This document shows positions 33,238 to 41,633 of a DNA stretch of 64,000 nt, in pieces. This DNA is from Aquipuribacter nitratireducens. Lineage in GTDB: Bacteria > Actinomycetota > Actinomycetes > Actinomycetales > JBBAYJ01. The position numbers and the translations under genes were made by a program. The notes beneath the pieces are model-generated. The model was given only the letters and a program-made list of their open reading frames with translations, was not told the DNA's origin and did not search any database. Location: assembly GCF_037860835.1 (NCBI RefSeq), contig NZ_JBBEOG010000001.1, forward strand, positions 372,001-436,000, written 5' to 3'. Position 1 is the first letter of the stretch. Every line of letters begins with the position of its first letter.

Positions 33238-35892
33238 ATGACGGTGCGGTACGGGGCGGCGGCCATGACGACCCTCGCCCGGTTGCTCGGCACGACGACC
33301 CCGCACGTCGACGACCTGCTCGCCGACCTCCCGGACGGCGTCGCCGTCGTGCCGCCCGCACCCGGGGGCGATCCCGACCGCTGGCTGTGGGCGGACAGCC
33401 CGGGCGTGCTCGGCGGGTGGGCCCGGCCGGACTCCTACGACCTCGTCGCGGACCCCGTCCTGCGGGACCGGCTCCTGCGGACTCCGCCCGCGCGCCTCAC
33501 GGGGCTCGCCCCGGCGGAGCAGCAGCAGTACGTCCGGCACAGCGTCGACCTCGCGATGCGCGGTGGCGCCACGTCCGGGGTCGTGTACCCGCTGGCCGTC
33601 TGCGAGATCGCCCGCGGTCACCGCGTCCGCAACGTCGGCGGCTCCAGCGCGGGGGCGATCGCGGCGGCGGCGACCGCGGCGGCGGAGCTCGGGCGCAGCT
33701 CGGGCCGGGAGGGCGCGGGTGAGGCGGGCGCCGGCCGGTGGCGCGCCGGCTTCACCGGTCTCGCGGACCTCCTCGCGTGGCTCGTGCAGCTCGACGACCC
33801 CGGCGCCGGTGCCCCGGGCGAGGACGGCGCGCGGGAGGAGTACCGCCTCGCGCAGCTGTTCCGCCCGCTGCGCCGGCAGCGGGCGGTCTTCGCCCTCGCG
33901 GTCGCCGTCCTGCGGCGCCGGTACTGGGCCGTGCCCGTGGCCGCCGTCGCGGCGACCGGACCGGTGGGCGGGGCGGTGCTCGCCGGGGTCGCCGTGGCCG
34001 CGGTCGCCGCGCTGTCGGCCGTGGCCGGCACGACGTGGTCCCTCGCGCTGCTCCTCCTCGCCGCGGCCGCCCTCGTGGTCACGGGGCTCGTCGGCGGTGG
34101 CCTCCTGCTGCTCGCCCGGGGACGCCTCGCCGGGGCGGGGGAGCCGTGGCAGCCGACGCCGTTGCTGCGACGGCTCGCCGGACGCGCCGGGAGCGGACCG
34201 GAACCCGCCCGCGCCCGCACCGCCGCGGTCGTGGCCGCGGTCGCGCTCGTCGCTGCCGTCGCGCTCGCCGGGGTGGGCGTCGCCGTCCTGGACGGCGACA
34301 CGTTCCTCGCGACGGTCGTCGTGACGCTGTCCGCCGCGCTCCTCACCGCCGTCGTGCTCGCGTGGGCCGCCGTCCGGTGGGTGCTCGGCGGACGCGGTCG
34401 GGGCTGGGGTGTCGTCGCCGGCGCGACGCCGCCCGACCGTCCCGGTCCCGTCCAGCGGCTCGTGTCGTGGCTCGTGGGTGCGCCCCGCGCGACGGTCGAG
34501 CGGTCCCTCGTGACGTGGCTGTCGGAGTCCCTGGCGGACCTCGCGGGCGCACCCGGGACGGTGCTGTGCTTCGGCCACCTGTGGGCCGGACCCGGGTTCG
34601 TGCCCGTCCCGGAGAGCGGGGACGGCGCCCCGACGCCCGCCGAGACGCCCCTGCGGGAGCTGGCGGACCGGCCCGCGCTCCGTCTGGTCAACCTCGAGGT
34701 CATGACGACGGACCTCACCCGCGGTCGCCCGGTCCGCTTCCCACGACCGGTGGCCGATCCACCGACGGCGCCGCCCGCTGGGCGGCCGGAGGCGCTGCAC
34801 CACCTCGAGGGGCGCGGTGACCGTGGCGTCGAGCAGCTGTGGTTCGACGCCGCCGAGCTCGTGGCCTCGCAGGTGCTGCCGGCGGACGTCGTCGACGCCA
34901 TGACGGCGGTCGTCCCCTCCCGGACCGTGCCGCGCGCGCACGGGACGGGCGAGGTGACGCTGCACCGGCTGCCGCACCCGTGGAACCTGCCCGTCGTCGT
35001 CGCCGTCCGGCTGAGCCTCGCGCTGCCCGTCCTGCTCTCCGCCGTGCGGCTGTACCGGCTCCTGCCCGTCACGACGTCGCGGGACGACCTCGGGCGGGAG
35101 CTCGCGACGCGCGAGGACGGCGGGCTCGTGCCGGTGCCGACCCAGGCCCACCCGTGGGTGGCCGAACCGCTGTGGGTGTCCGACGGCGGCATCACGAGCA
35201 ACTTCCCAGTCCACCTCTTCGACACCTACCTGCCGCGCTGGCCGAGCTTCGGTCTCGACCTCGGGGCCCACCCGCCCGGGCAGCCCCTGCAGGACGTCGC
35301 GCTGCCGCAGGACTGGCAGGTGCTGCCGGTGCCCGGTGGGCGGCTGGGGGAGGGCGTCGTGAGCCTCCTGTCGTCCGCCGTGGCGGCGGCGCGGGACTGG
35401 CGGGACGGCCTCCAGGCGGACCTGCCCGGCTTCCGCAGCCGCATCGCGGCGGTGCGGCAGCACCCCGGCGAGGGGGGTGTCAGCCTCTTCATGCCCCGCA
35501 CGACCGTCGCGGCCCTCGCGCTGCGGGGCGCCGTGGCGGGCGCCCGACTGCGGGAGCGCTTCCGCGACGAGGACCAGTGGGACCGCCACCGCTGGCTCCG
35601 GCTCCGGGTGACGGCCGGGTCGCTGGAGCGCCTGCGGGCGAGCATCACGCGGGCGGACCCGCTGTACGACGACCTGCTGGAGGCCGGCGACGCCGGTCTC
35701 GCGGCGCTCGCCGACCGGCTCCCGGGCGACCCGACCCTGCCGCCGCCGTGGGCCTGGTACGACCCGGTGGCCGGGTTCTGGGCCCACGAGGACGCCGTCG
35801 TCGACGCCCTCGGCGTGCCCCCGCCCGACCTCGACGTCGTCGCGGGCGGCCCCCGCCCGGAGCCGACGTTCCTCCAGGTGCCGCCGGTCTGA
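33238..35892 (+). CDS. Large patatin-like phospholipase with membrane-spanning insertion
   Basis: An 884-residue patatin. The oxyanion-hole loop (RGGATSGVVYPLAV, about residue 107), the nucleophile elbow GGSSAG with Ser137, and the Asp649 partner in SDGGITSNFP form the Ser-Asp dyad. Between nucleophile and Asp are inserted about 400 residues with two hydrophobic blocks (about 217-295 and 326-382), each enough for two or three helices, plus a short one near 590. Active-site parts therefore lie on both sides of a membrane domain. The role is unknown; it may be a lipid hydrolase acting at the membrane. ATG 33238 is preceded by GAGGGG at 10 bases; GTG 33232 and ATG 33265 are alternatives. It is followed by the RecQ-like gene on the same strand, 73 bases away. 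Confidence 0.85.
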   Translation: MTVRYGAAAMTTLARLLGTTTPHVDDLLADLPDGVAVVPPAPGGDPDRWLWADSPGVLGGWARPDSYDLVADPVLRDRLLRTPPARLTGLAPAEQQQYVRHSVDLAMRGGATSGVVYPLAVCEIARGHRVRNVGGSSAGAIAAAATAAAELGRSSGREGAGEAGAGRWRAGFTGLADLLAWLVQLDDPGAGAPGEDGAREEYRLAQLFRPLRRQRAVFALAVAVLRRRYWAVPVAAVAATGPVGGAVLAGVAVAAVAALSAVAGTTWSLALLLLAAAALVVTGLVGGGLLLLARGRLAGAGEPWQPTPLLRRLAGRAGSGPEPARARTAAVVAAVALVAAVALAGVGVAVLDGDTFLATVVVTLSAALLTAVVLAWAAVRWVLGGRGRGWGVVAGATPPDRPGPVQRLVSWLVGAPRATVERSLVTWLSESLADLAGAPGTVLCFGHLWAGPGFVPVPESGDGAPTPAETPLRELADRPALRLVNLEVMTTDLTRGRPVRFPRPVADPPTAPPAGRPEALHHLEGRGDRGVEQLWFDAAELVASQVLPADVVDAMTAVVPSRTVPRAHGTGEVTLHRLPHPWNLPVVVAVRLSLALPVLLSAVRLYRLLPVTTSRDDLGRELATREDGGLVPVPTQAHPWVAEPLWVSDGGITSNFPVHLFDTYLPRWPSFGLDLGAHPPGQPLQDVALPQDWQVLPVPGGRLGEGVVSLLSSAVAAARDWRDGLQADLPGFRSRIAAVRQHPGEGGVSLFMPRTTVAALALRGAVAGARLRERFRDEDQWDRHRWLRLRVTAGSLERLRASITRADPLYDDLLEAGDAGLAALADRLPGDPTLPPPWAWYDPVAGFWAHEDAVVDALGVPPPDLDVVAGGPRPEPTFLQVPPV

Positions 35893-35965
35893 CGAGCGCC
35901 CCGTCGTCCACAGGCGGGGTGCGCGGCGGCCCGTGGTGTCCGGGGCTCGTCGTAGCGTCGTCACC

Positions 35966-38152
35966 GTGAGCACCGCGACCCCCACCAGCGCCGTGGACCT
36001 CGGGCCCCTCGTCGACCCCGACTCGCTGGCCGACGAGGCCCGCGAGGTGCTGCGGCGGCTCACGGCGCGGGAGGACGCCGCCTTCCGTCCCGACCAGCTC
36101 GAGGCGGTCCGGGCGCTGCTCGTCGAACGGGCCAGGGTCCTCGTGGTCCAGCGCACCGGCTGGGGCAAGTCGGCGGTGTACTTCGTCGCCACGGCCCTGC
36201 TGCGGGCCGTCGGCATGGGGCCCACCGTCATCGTCAGCCCGCTGCTGTCGCTCATGCGCAACCAGGTGGAGGCGGCGGCGCGGGCGGGCGTGCGGGCCCA
36301 CACCGTCAACAGCGGCAACGTGACGGAGTGGCAGCAGGTCCGTGAGCGCCTCGCGGCCGGCGAGGTCGACGTGCTCCTCGTGAGCCCCGAGCGGCTCAAC
36401 AACCCCGAGTTCCGCGAGTCGTGGCTGCCGGAGCTCACGCGCGACGTCGGTCTCCTCGTCGTCGACGAGGCGCACTGCGTCTCCGACTGGGGCCACGACT
36501 TCCGGCCCGACTACCGCCGGATCCGCGACCTGCTCGCCGGCCTGCCGGTCGGCACCCCGGTGCTCGCGACGACCGCGACGGCCAACGCCCGCGTCGTCAC
36601 CGACGTCACCGAGCAGCTCGCGGCCGGGGCATCCGGTGCCACCCACGAGGTCGTGACCCTGCGCGGCCCGCTCGGGCGGGACTCGCTCCGCCTCGGGGTG
36701 CTGCGCCTGCGGGGCGACGACCGGCTGCCGTGGCTGGCCGAGCACCTGTCGGACCTGCCCGGCTCCGGCATCGTCTACACCCTCACGGTCGCGCAGGCGA
36801 CGGACGTCGCCGAGGCCCTCCGCGCGGCCGGCCACGAGGTCCGCGCGTACTCGGGGCGGACCGACCCGGAGGAGCGGGTGGCGCTCGAGCGGGCGCTCCT
36901 CGACAACCGGGTCAAGGCGCTCGTCGCGACGTCTGCGCTCGGCATGGGGTTCGACAAGCCCGACCTCGGCTTCGTCGTCCACCTCGGCGCCCCCGACTCG
37001 CCCATCGCGTACTACCAGCAGGTCGGGCGGGCGGGGCGCGCCGTGGCGTCGGCCGACGTCCTGCTGCTGCCGGGCCCGGAGGACGAGTCGATCTGGGCGT
37101 GGTTCGCGTCGATGTCCTTCCCCGGGCCCCACAGCGTCCACCGGGTCCTCGACGTCCTCGGGCGGGCCGACCGGCCGCTGTCGACCGCCGCCCTCGAGCC
37201 GCGGGTCGAGCTCAAGCGCGGCAAGCTCGAGCTGCTCCTCAAGGTGCTCGACGTCGACGGAGCCGTCAGCCGGGTCCGCGGCGGCTGGGTCGCCACGGGC
37301 CAGGAGTGGCACCACGAGTCGGCCCGCTACGCCCGGGTCGAGGCGGCGCGCGCCGCGGAGCAGCAGGCGATGCGCGACTACGTCCGCGACGACACCGGCG
37401 TGTGCCGGATGCGCTTCCTGCGTGAGCGGCTCGACGACCCGCACGCCGGCGACTGCGGGCGCTGCGACGTGTGCCTCGGACCGTGGTACCCGACGAGCCT
37501 GTCGGGTCAGGGCCGCGACGTCCTCGACGAGGTCCTGCGGCGGCCCGGGGTCGTCGTCGAGGCGCGCACGGCGTGGCCGACCGGGATGGACGCCGTCGGG
37601 GTCCCCGTCAAGGGGCGCATCCCCGACAGCGAGCGGGCGGCGGACGGCCGCGCCGTCGCGCGGCTCACCGACCTCGGGTGGGGCGCGGCGCTGCGGCAGG
37701 CGCTGCGGACGGACGAGGACGGCCACGCCGTCGACGCACCCGTGCCGGACGACCTCTTCACCGCCGCCGTGCGGGTGCTGCGCGAGTGGGACTGGGCGGA
37801 GCGACCCGTCGCCGTCGTCCAGGTCCCGTCGCGGTCGAGGCCGCAGCTCGTCGCCTCGTTCCGGTCCCGGCTCGCCGAGGTGGGCCGGCTCGCGGACCTC
37901 GGCGAGCTCGCCCTCGTCCACGGCGGCCCGAGCGGCGGGGCCGGCGGCAACAGCGCCGTGCGGCTCGCCGGGGTGTGGGAGCGGCTCGCGGTGCCGCCGG
38001 AGCTCACCGAGCGCCTCGCCGGCCTGCGGGGGCCGGTGCTGCTCGTCGACGACCTCGTCGACTCCCGGTGGACCCTGACGGTCGCGGCGCGGGAGCTCCG
38101 GCGGGCCGGCGCGGACGCCGTGCTGCCGCTGACCCTCGGCATCGCCGGCTGA
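35966..38152 (+). CDS. RecQ-family DNA helicase with C-terminal phosphoribosyltransferase-like domain
   Basis: A 728-residue protein. The RecQ core is complete: AFRPDQLEAVRALL (motif 0), QRTGWGKSAVYF (Walker A), PLLSLMRNQVEAA, VVDEAHCVSDWGHDFRPDYRRI (DEAH box and aromatic loop), VLATTATAN, ATSALGMGFDKPDLGFVVHLGAP and YYQQVGRAGR. A zinc-binding Cys cluster (VCRMRFLRERLDD, then CGRCDVC) follows. The last ~130 residues are not HRDC: they carry VAVVQVPSRSRPQLVASF and GPVLLVDDLVDSRWTLTVAARELRRAGADAVLPL, the phosphoribosyltransferase (PRTase, ComF-like) signature. The frame opens at 35933, but GTG 35966 has a TAGCGT box 7 bases upstream and probably starts a leaderless message. It may link helicase activity to nucleotide-state sensing, which is speculative. 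Confidence 0.9.
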   Translation: MSTATPTSAVDLGPLVDPDSLADEAREVLRRLTAREDAAFRPDQLEAVRALLVERARVLVVQRTGWGKSAVYFVATALLRAVGMGPTVIVSPLLSLMRNQVEAAARAGVRAHTVNSGNVTEWQQVRERLAAGEVDVLLVSPERLNNPEFRESWLPELTRDVGLLVVDEAHCVSDWGHDFRPDYRRIRDLLAGLPVGTPVLATTATANARVVTDVTEQLAAGASGATHEVVTLRGPLGRDSLRLGVLRLRGDDRLPWLAEHLSDLPGSGIVYTLTVAQATDVAEALRAAGHEVRAYSGRTDPEERVALERALLDNRVKALVATSALGMGFDKPDLGFVVHLGAPDSPIAYYQQVGRAGRAVASADVLLLPGPEDESIWAWFASMSFPGPHSVHRVLDVLGRADRPLSTAALEPRVELKRGKLELLLKVLDVDGAVSRVRGGWVATGQEWHHESARYARVEAARAAEQQAMRDYVRDDTGVCRMRFLRERLDDPHAGDCGRCDVCLGPWYPTSLSGQGRDVLDEVLRRPGVVVEARTAWPTGMDAVGVPVKGRIPDSERAADGRAVARLTDLGWGAALRQALRTDEDGHAVDAPVPDDLFTAAVRVLREWDWAERPVAVVQVPSRSRPQLVASFRSRLAEVGRLADLGELALVHGGPSGGAGGNSAVRLAGVWERLAVPPELTERLAGLRGPVLLVDDLVDSRWTLTVAARELRRAGADAVLPLTLGIAG

Positions 38153-38201
38153 TGGGGCCGAGGCGGTCCGCCGCCGTGGCGTCAGCGCCCGACGGGGCGG
38201 G

Positions 38202-38885
38202 CTACTGCCGGTTCGGCAGCTGCGCGGCCAGCCAGCCGACGAGCTCGGTGGGGTTGCGCGACTGCGTCCAGACCGTGCCGGGGCCCTGGAAGTCGAAGAC
38301 CCAGCCCTCGCCCGACTTCATCGACTGCAGGACACCGCGGCTCACCTTCCGCATGCGCGGCTGGACCCGGTCCTCGTACGCGACGACGTGACCGGTGTCG
38401 ACGGTGAAGCCGCCGCCTTCGGGCAGGTCGTGCCGGTCGAGGGCGCCGTAGCAGGCGCCGACGACCGTCCCGCGGCCGGTGGCGTGCACGACGAAGCCGC
38501 CCTCACCGCCGAACAACGAGCTGGCGCCGCCCCACCGGGTGTCGAGCTCGACCCCGGCGTCCGAGGCGAGCCACGACCCGCGCGTGAGGACGAGCCCGCT
38601 CGAGGGCTCGACGTCGAGCACGAGCGCGTCACCGGGGAGGCGGGCGGCGAGGTCGACCCAGCCCGGGTGCTCCGGGTGCGCCGTGAAGGTCGTGACGTAG
38701 AGGGACTCCCCGCCGAGCACGCTGCGCGACAGCGAGCGCATGAGCCCGCCCTGCATCTGCGCCTGCACCTCCACGCCCCACGAGTGGGCCGCCATCGACC
38801 CGGACTCGCCGCGGACCTGCTCGCCGGGGGCGAGCTCGACGCGGACGACGGCGAACGACGGCTGGTGGCGTACCGACACCCTCAC
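38202..38885 (-). CDS. AIM24 family protein
   Basis: A 227-residue AIM24/DUF124-type beta-rich protein, a family of unknown biochemical function conserved in bacteria and mitochondria. Its typical features are the VELAPGEQVRGESGSMAAHSWGVEVQAQMQGGLMRSLSRSVLGGESLYVTTFTA start, the glycine-rich core RWGGASSLFGGEGGFVVHATGRGTVVGACYGALDR, and VDTGHVVAYEDRVQPRMRKVSRG with an EGWVFDFQGPGTVWTQSR end. The GTG at 38885 follows GAAGGAG by 7 bases. It ends 49 bases from the RecQ stop and is convergent with it. No partners are evident. Confidence 0.88.
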   Translation of the reverse strand: MRVSVRHQPSFAVVRVELAPGEQVRGESGSMAAHSWGVEVQAQMQGGLMRSLSRSVLGGESLYVTTFTAHPEHPGWVDLAARLPGDALVLDVEPSSGLVLTRGSWLASDAGVELDTRWGGASSLFGGEGGFVVHATGRGTVVGACYGALDRHDLPEGGGFTVDTGHVVAYEDRVQPRMRKVSRGVLQSMKSGEGWVFDFQGPGTVWTQSRNPTELVGWLAAQLPNRQ

Positions 38886-38941
38886 GGCGTGCTCCTTCGT
38901 GGCCGGTGCCGGGCGCCCTTCGCCGCGGCCCGCGCGTCACG

Positions 38942-39565
38942 CTAGTCCTCGGGCGCCGCCTCGGGCACGAGCGCGAGCGTCACGGCGACGGTCCGGGTCC
39001 CCGGCTCCCGGCGCTCGTGGCGGGCGGCGTAGCGCTCGACGACGGCGGCGAGCTCCCGGGACAGCTCGGCCGTCTCGGCCGCGCTGAGGTGGAGCGTGGT
39101 CGGGAACAGGCCGCCGACGCGCCACTCGGGGTCCTCCCGGTGGGCGCGCGCCGACAGGGCCGCCAGGGACGCGGCGAGCCGCTCGAGCATCGCGCCGAGG
39201 AGCAGGTCGGTGGCGGCCCGGTTCGCGGTCTGCTCGCCCGCACCCGACCCGCCGCTGCGGACGACGACCTGCTCGCCGGCCGCGCGCCAGGGTCGCTGCC
39301 GCTCGTCGCCCGTGGCCTCCGCGCGGACGACGAGCCCGTGCCGCTCGAGCGCCCGCAGGTGGTAGCTCATGGCGCTGGGGGTGAGCCCTGCCTCGGCGGC
39401 GAGCTCCGTCGCGGTGAGCGCGACGCCCCTACGGGCGAACAGCAGCTCCGTCGCGAGGAGGCGGGCGGGGTGGGCGAGCGCGCGGATGGCCGCGGCGTCC
39501 TCGAGGACGACGTCGCCCGGTCCGGGCTGCCAGCCTCTCTCGCCGGGCTGTCCCTGCTCGCTCAC
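38942..39565 (-). CDS. ArsR/winged-helix transcriptional regulator, divergent from MFS exporter
   Basis: A 207-residue regulator. It has a winged helix (residues ~20-95) with DAAAIRALAHPARLLATELLFARRGVALTATELAAEAGLTPSAMSYHLRALERHGLV, the ArsR/HTH_20 pattern, and a longer C-terminal half that might bind a ligand. No Cys metal-site motif is visible. I prefer the GTG at 39565: a TACGGT box (39572-39577, minus) is 6 bases upstream, as in other leaderless genes here. ATG 39583 is an alternative. It is divergent from an MFS transporter, and CTTCAC/GTGAAG inverted repeats fill the gap, so it probably represses both genes. Confidence 0.86.
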   Translation of the reverse strand: MSEQGQPGERGWQPGPGDVVLEDAAAIRALAHPARLLATELLFARRGVALTATELAAEAGLTPSAMSYHLRALERHGLVVRAEATGDERQRPWRAAGEQVVVRSGGSGAGEQTANRAATDLLLGAMLERLAASLAALSARAHREDPEWRVGGLFPTTLHLSAAETAELSRELAAVVERYAARHERREPGTRTVAVTLALVPEAAPED

Positions 39566-39597
39566 GGAGCCACCGTACGACATGTCTGAAGCAGGCC

Positions 39598-39652
39598 CTT
39601 CACAAATGAGTCGTGAAGCACTACCTTCACATCCATGAAGCGACTCCTTCAC
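39598..39652. promoter_or_regulatory. Operator cluster of the ArsR regulator
   Basis: CTTCAC-N9-GTGAAG (39598-39618) is a perfect inverted repeat with six-base arms. Two more CTTCAC half-sites follow at 39625-39630 and 39647-39652, the former facing ATGAAG at 39635-39640. The first repeat overlaps the MFS -35 and sits in the region of the divergent regulator promoter. The second overlaps the MFS -10 and start codon. Confidence 0.72.
39599..39627 (+). promoter_or_regulatory. Promoter of the MFS transporter gene
   Basis: TTCACA (39599-39604, close to TTGACA) and TACCTT (39622-39627) are separated by exactly 17 bases. The ATG starts 7 bases later (39635), so the transcript is probably leaderless. 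Both hexamers overlap CTTCAC operator half-sites. Confidence 0.7.
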
Positions 39653-40900
39653 GACTCACCGTGGGCGATCCGGGACGTACGGCTCGCCGGCTCCGCGCAG
39701 GCCGTCACCTTCCTCGCCGGCGAGGTCGTCGTCGTCGCTCTCCTCCTCCACGCCTACGCGGCGGGCTGGGGGAGCCGGGGCACCGCCCTCCTCCTCGTGA
39801 CCGCGGCGCTCCCGGTCGCCGTCGGCTCCGTGCTCGCGGGCCCGCTCGTCGACCGGTTCTCGTCGCGGCTGCTCGCGACCGGTGCCGCGGCGTGGCAGGC
39901 GCTGGTGTGCGCAGCCGCGGCGGCCGCCGCCGCGTCCGGCGCCCCGGGCTGGCTCCTCGTCGCCGCCCTCCTGCTCGTGCAGGTGGGTCAGGCGGTGGCG
40001 GGGCCGACGTGGGCGGCCCTCCTGCCGGAGCTCGTCGCCCGCGAGCAGCTCGCGCGTACGGTCGGGGCCGTCCACTCCCTCGTCATGCTGCTCGGCATGG
40101 CGGGACCGCTGGCCGCGGGGGGCGCCGTCGCCGTCGGGGGCGTCCCGGCGGCGCTCGGTGCCGCGGCCGTCGGCTACTCCGCCGTCGCGGTGTTCGCAGC
40201 GCTCACGCGGGCGACCCGCGGGGGAGCGGGTGCCCCGGCCGAGCCGGTGCACGTGCTCGACGGTCTCCGCTTCGTCCGCGGCGAGCCCGTCGTGCGGACC
40301 TTCGTCGTCGGCTTCGTCGCGTTCGTGCTCGCCGTCGAGGTCGTCGGGGTGGTCCTCGTGCTGCTCGTGCGCGGCGAGCTGGGCGGCAGCGAGCTCGACT
40401 ACGGGGTCGTGGGGTCCGTCATGGCGGTCGGCCTCGTCGTCGGCACGCTCCTGGCGGGCGGGCTCGGCGCGGGCCGGCGGCTGGTGCGGGCGGCCGTCGT
40501 CGGTGCGCTCGGGATGTCGCTCGCGCTCGTCGCCGGCGGTCTGGCCCCGACCGTGCTGCTGCTCGGAGCCGCCATGCTGCTGCTCGGGGTGGCGAACGGC
40601 CTCGTCAACGTGTCGGCGCAGACGACCATGGCGCTGCGGGTGCCGGCCGAGCGACGCGGTCGTGTGCTCGGCTCGGTGTCCGGGGCGTTGCGCACGGCGT
40701 CGGTCCTCGGGCTCGTCGCCGGTGGCGCACTGGGGACGGTGCTCGGACCCCGGGAGCTCGTCGTGGGTGCAGGCGTCGGTGGCCTCCTCGTCACCGCGTG
40801 GCTGTGGCGGGCGCTGTGGTGGCGCTCGGACCTCGAGCCGACGGCACCGACGGGACCGGCGACGCGCCCCGCCGGCGCGGAGGCCGAGCTCGCCGCCTGA
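39635..40900 (+). CDS. MFS transporter (probable exporter)
   Basis: A 421-residue major-facilitator protein with about ten to twelve hydrophobic segments. The first-half loop AGPLVDRFSSRLL corresponds to the MFS motif A region, and the VQVGQAVAGPTWAALLPELVAREQLARTVGAVHSLVMLLGMAGPL segment is typical of the enterobactin-exporter-like/MFS_3 group. A central cytoplasmic loop (RATRGGAGAPAEPVHVLDGLRFVRGEPVVR) joins the halves. The substrate is unknown; regulation by an adjacent ArsR-like repressor with operator over the promoter suggests inducible drug or metabolite export. The coding region ends with a short Pro/Thr/Ala tail. Confidence 0.9.
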   Translation: MKRLLHDSPWAIRDVRLAGSAQAVTFLAGEVVVVALLLHAYAAGWGSRGTALLLVTAALPVAVGSVLAGPLVDRFSSRLLATGAAAWQALVCAAAAAAAASGAPGWLLVAALLLVQVGQAVAGPTWAALLPELVAREQLARTVGAVHSLVMLLGMAGPLAAGGAVAVGGVPAALGAAAVGYSAVAVFAALTRATRGGAGAPAEPVHVLDGLRFVRGEPVVRTFVVGFVAFVLAVEVVGVVLVLLVRGELGGSELDYGVVGSVMAVGLVVGTLLAGGLGAGRRLVRAAVVGALGMSLALVAGGLAPTVLLLGAAMLLLGVANGLVNVSAQTTMALRVPAERRGRVLGSVSGALRTASVLGLVAGGALGTVLGPRELVVGAGVGGLLVTAWLWRALWWRSDLEPTAPTGPATRPAGAEAELAA

Positions 40901-40927
40901 GGCCGCCGCGCGGGCAGGGGCCGCGGC

Positions 40928-41425
40928 TCAGCGGGCGCGGGATCGCTCGTACACCGCGACGAAGTCCTCGACGGGGAGCGAGCCGACGACCTCGGCCACG
41001 AGGTCGAGGTCGAGGTCGTCGGCGGAGCGGAATCGCAGGCACGAGCGGCCCATGTCGAGCCGGCGGCCCGTCGCGGTCCAGCGTCGACGGAAGTCCGCCT
41101 CGCGCTCGGCGTCGCCGTACAGCCCCATGAGGTACAGGGACCCGTGGCGCTTCTGCGCCGCCAGTGCCGCGTAGCCGAGCGGGCGGCCGTTGTACGTGTC
41201 GGGGTACACGTCGAGCGGCACGACCCAGCTCACCATGCCGAAGGCCGTCGTCTCCTCGTAGCCCTCCGGCAGCGCCCCGCGGACCGTGGTGAGCACGCGC
41301 TCGAGGTCCTCGGCCCGCTCGCGAGGCAGGGCGGCGACGTACCCGTCCGCGCTGGTCGCCGACCGGGCGGCCGCGAGCCCGTCGTCGCTCGCCCCGCCCT
41401 TCGCCGTCCGGGTCCCGCGCGCCAC
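40928..41425 (-). CDS. DUF1801/YdhG-like protein
   Basis: A 165-residue protein of the DUF1801 (YdhG, Fra/YdhG-type iron-chaperone-like) fold. Typical segments are YVAALPRERAEDLERVLTTVRGALPEGYEETTAFGMVSWVVPLDVYP and LGYAALAAQKRHGSLYLMGLYGDAEREADFRRRW, then MGRSCLRFRSADDLDLDLVAEVVGSLPVEDFVAVYE. Some relatives bind iron; many have no known role. The frame is open to 41461, but the GTG at 41425 has a TACGGT box 6 bases upstream on the minus strand, indicating a leaderless start. It is convergent with the MFS gene and divergent from the giant oxidase. Confidence 0.86.
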   Translation of the reverse strand: MARGTRTAKGGASDDGLAAARSATSADGYVAALPRERAEDLERVLTTVRGALPEGYEETTAFGMVSWVVPLDVYPDTYNGRPLGYAALAAQKRHGSLYLMGLYGDAEREADFRRRWTATGRRLDMGRSCLRFRSADDLDLDLVAEVVGSLPVEDFVAVYERSRAR

Positions 41426-41542
41426 GGGGGAACCGTAGCCCGGTGGTCCCACTGCGGGCACGGGCGCCGCCGGTCCGCCCGGTACGCCCCGGTACGACCG
41501 CTGCGGGTGTCGTCGCCGGCGGCCGTTTCACGCGCAGATCAC

Positions 41543-41600
41543 GGCACGGGCGCAGCGTGCCCGCTGAGGACCCGCGCCCACCGTCGGGGGGCGCGGGTCC
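41543..41600 (+). promoter_or_regulatory. Two tandem leader hairpins upstream of the multicopper oxidase
   Basis: GGCACG (41543-41548) pairs with CGTGCC (41556-41561). Then GGACCCGCGCCC (41568-41579) pairs perfectly with GGGCGCGGGTCC (41589-41600) around a 9-base loop. The second hairpin ends 33 bases before the ATG and leaves the ribosome binding site (AGGAG) free. There is no following T-run. It may be a regulatory or stabilising 5' leader, or a terminator for the upstream direction. Confidence 0.5.
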
Positions 41601-41633
41601 GCACGGACGACCGCCACCTGCCAGGAGCCCGCC

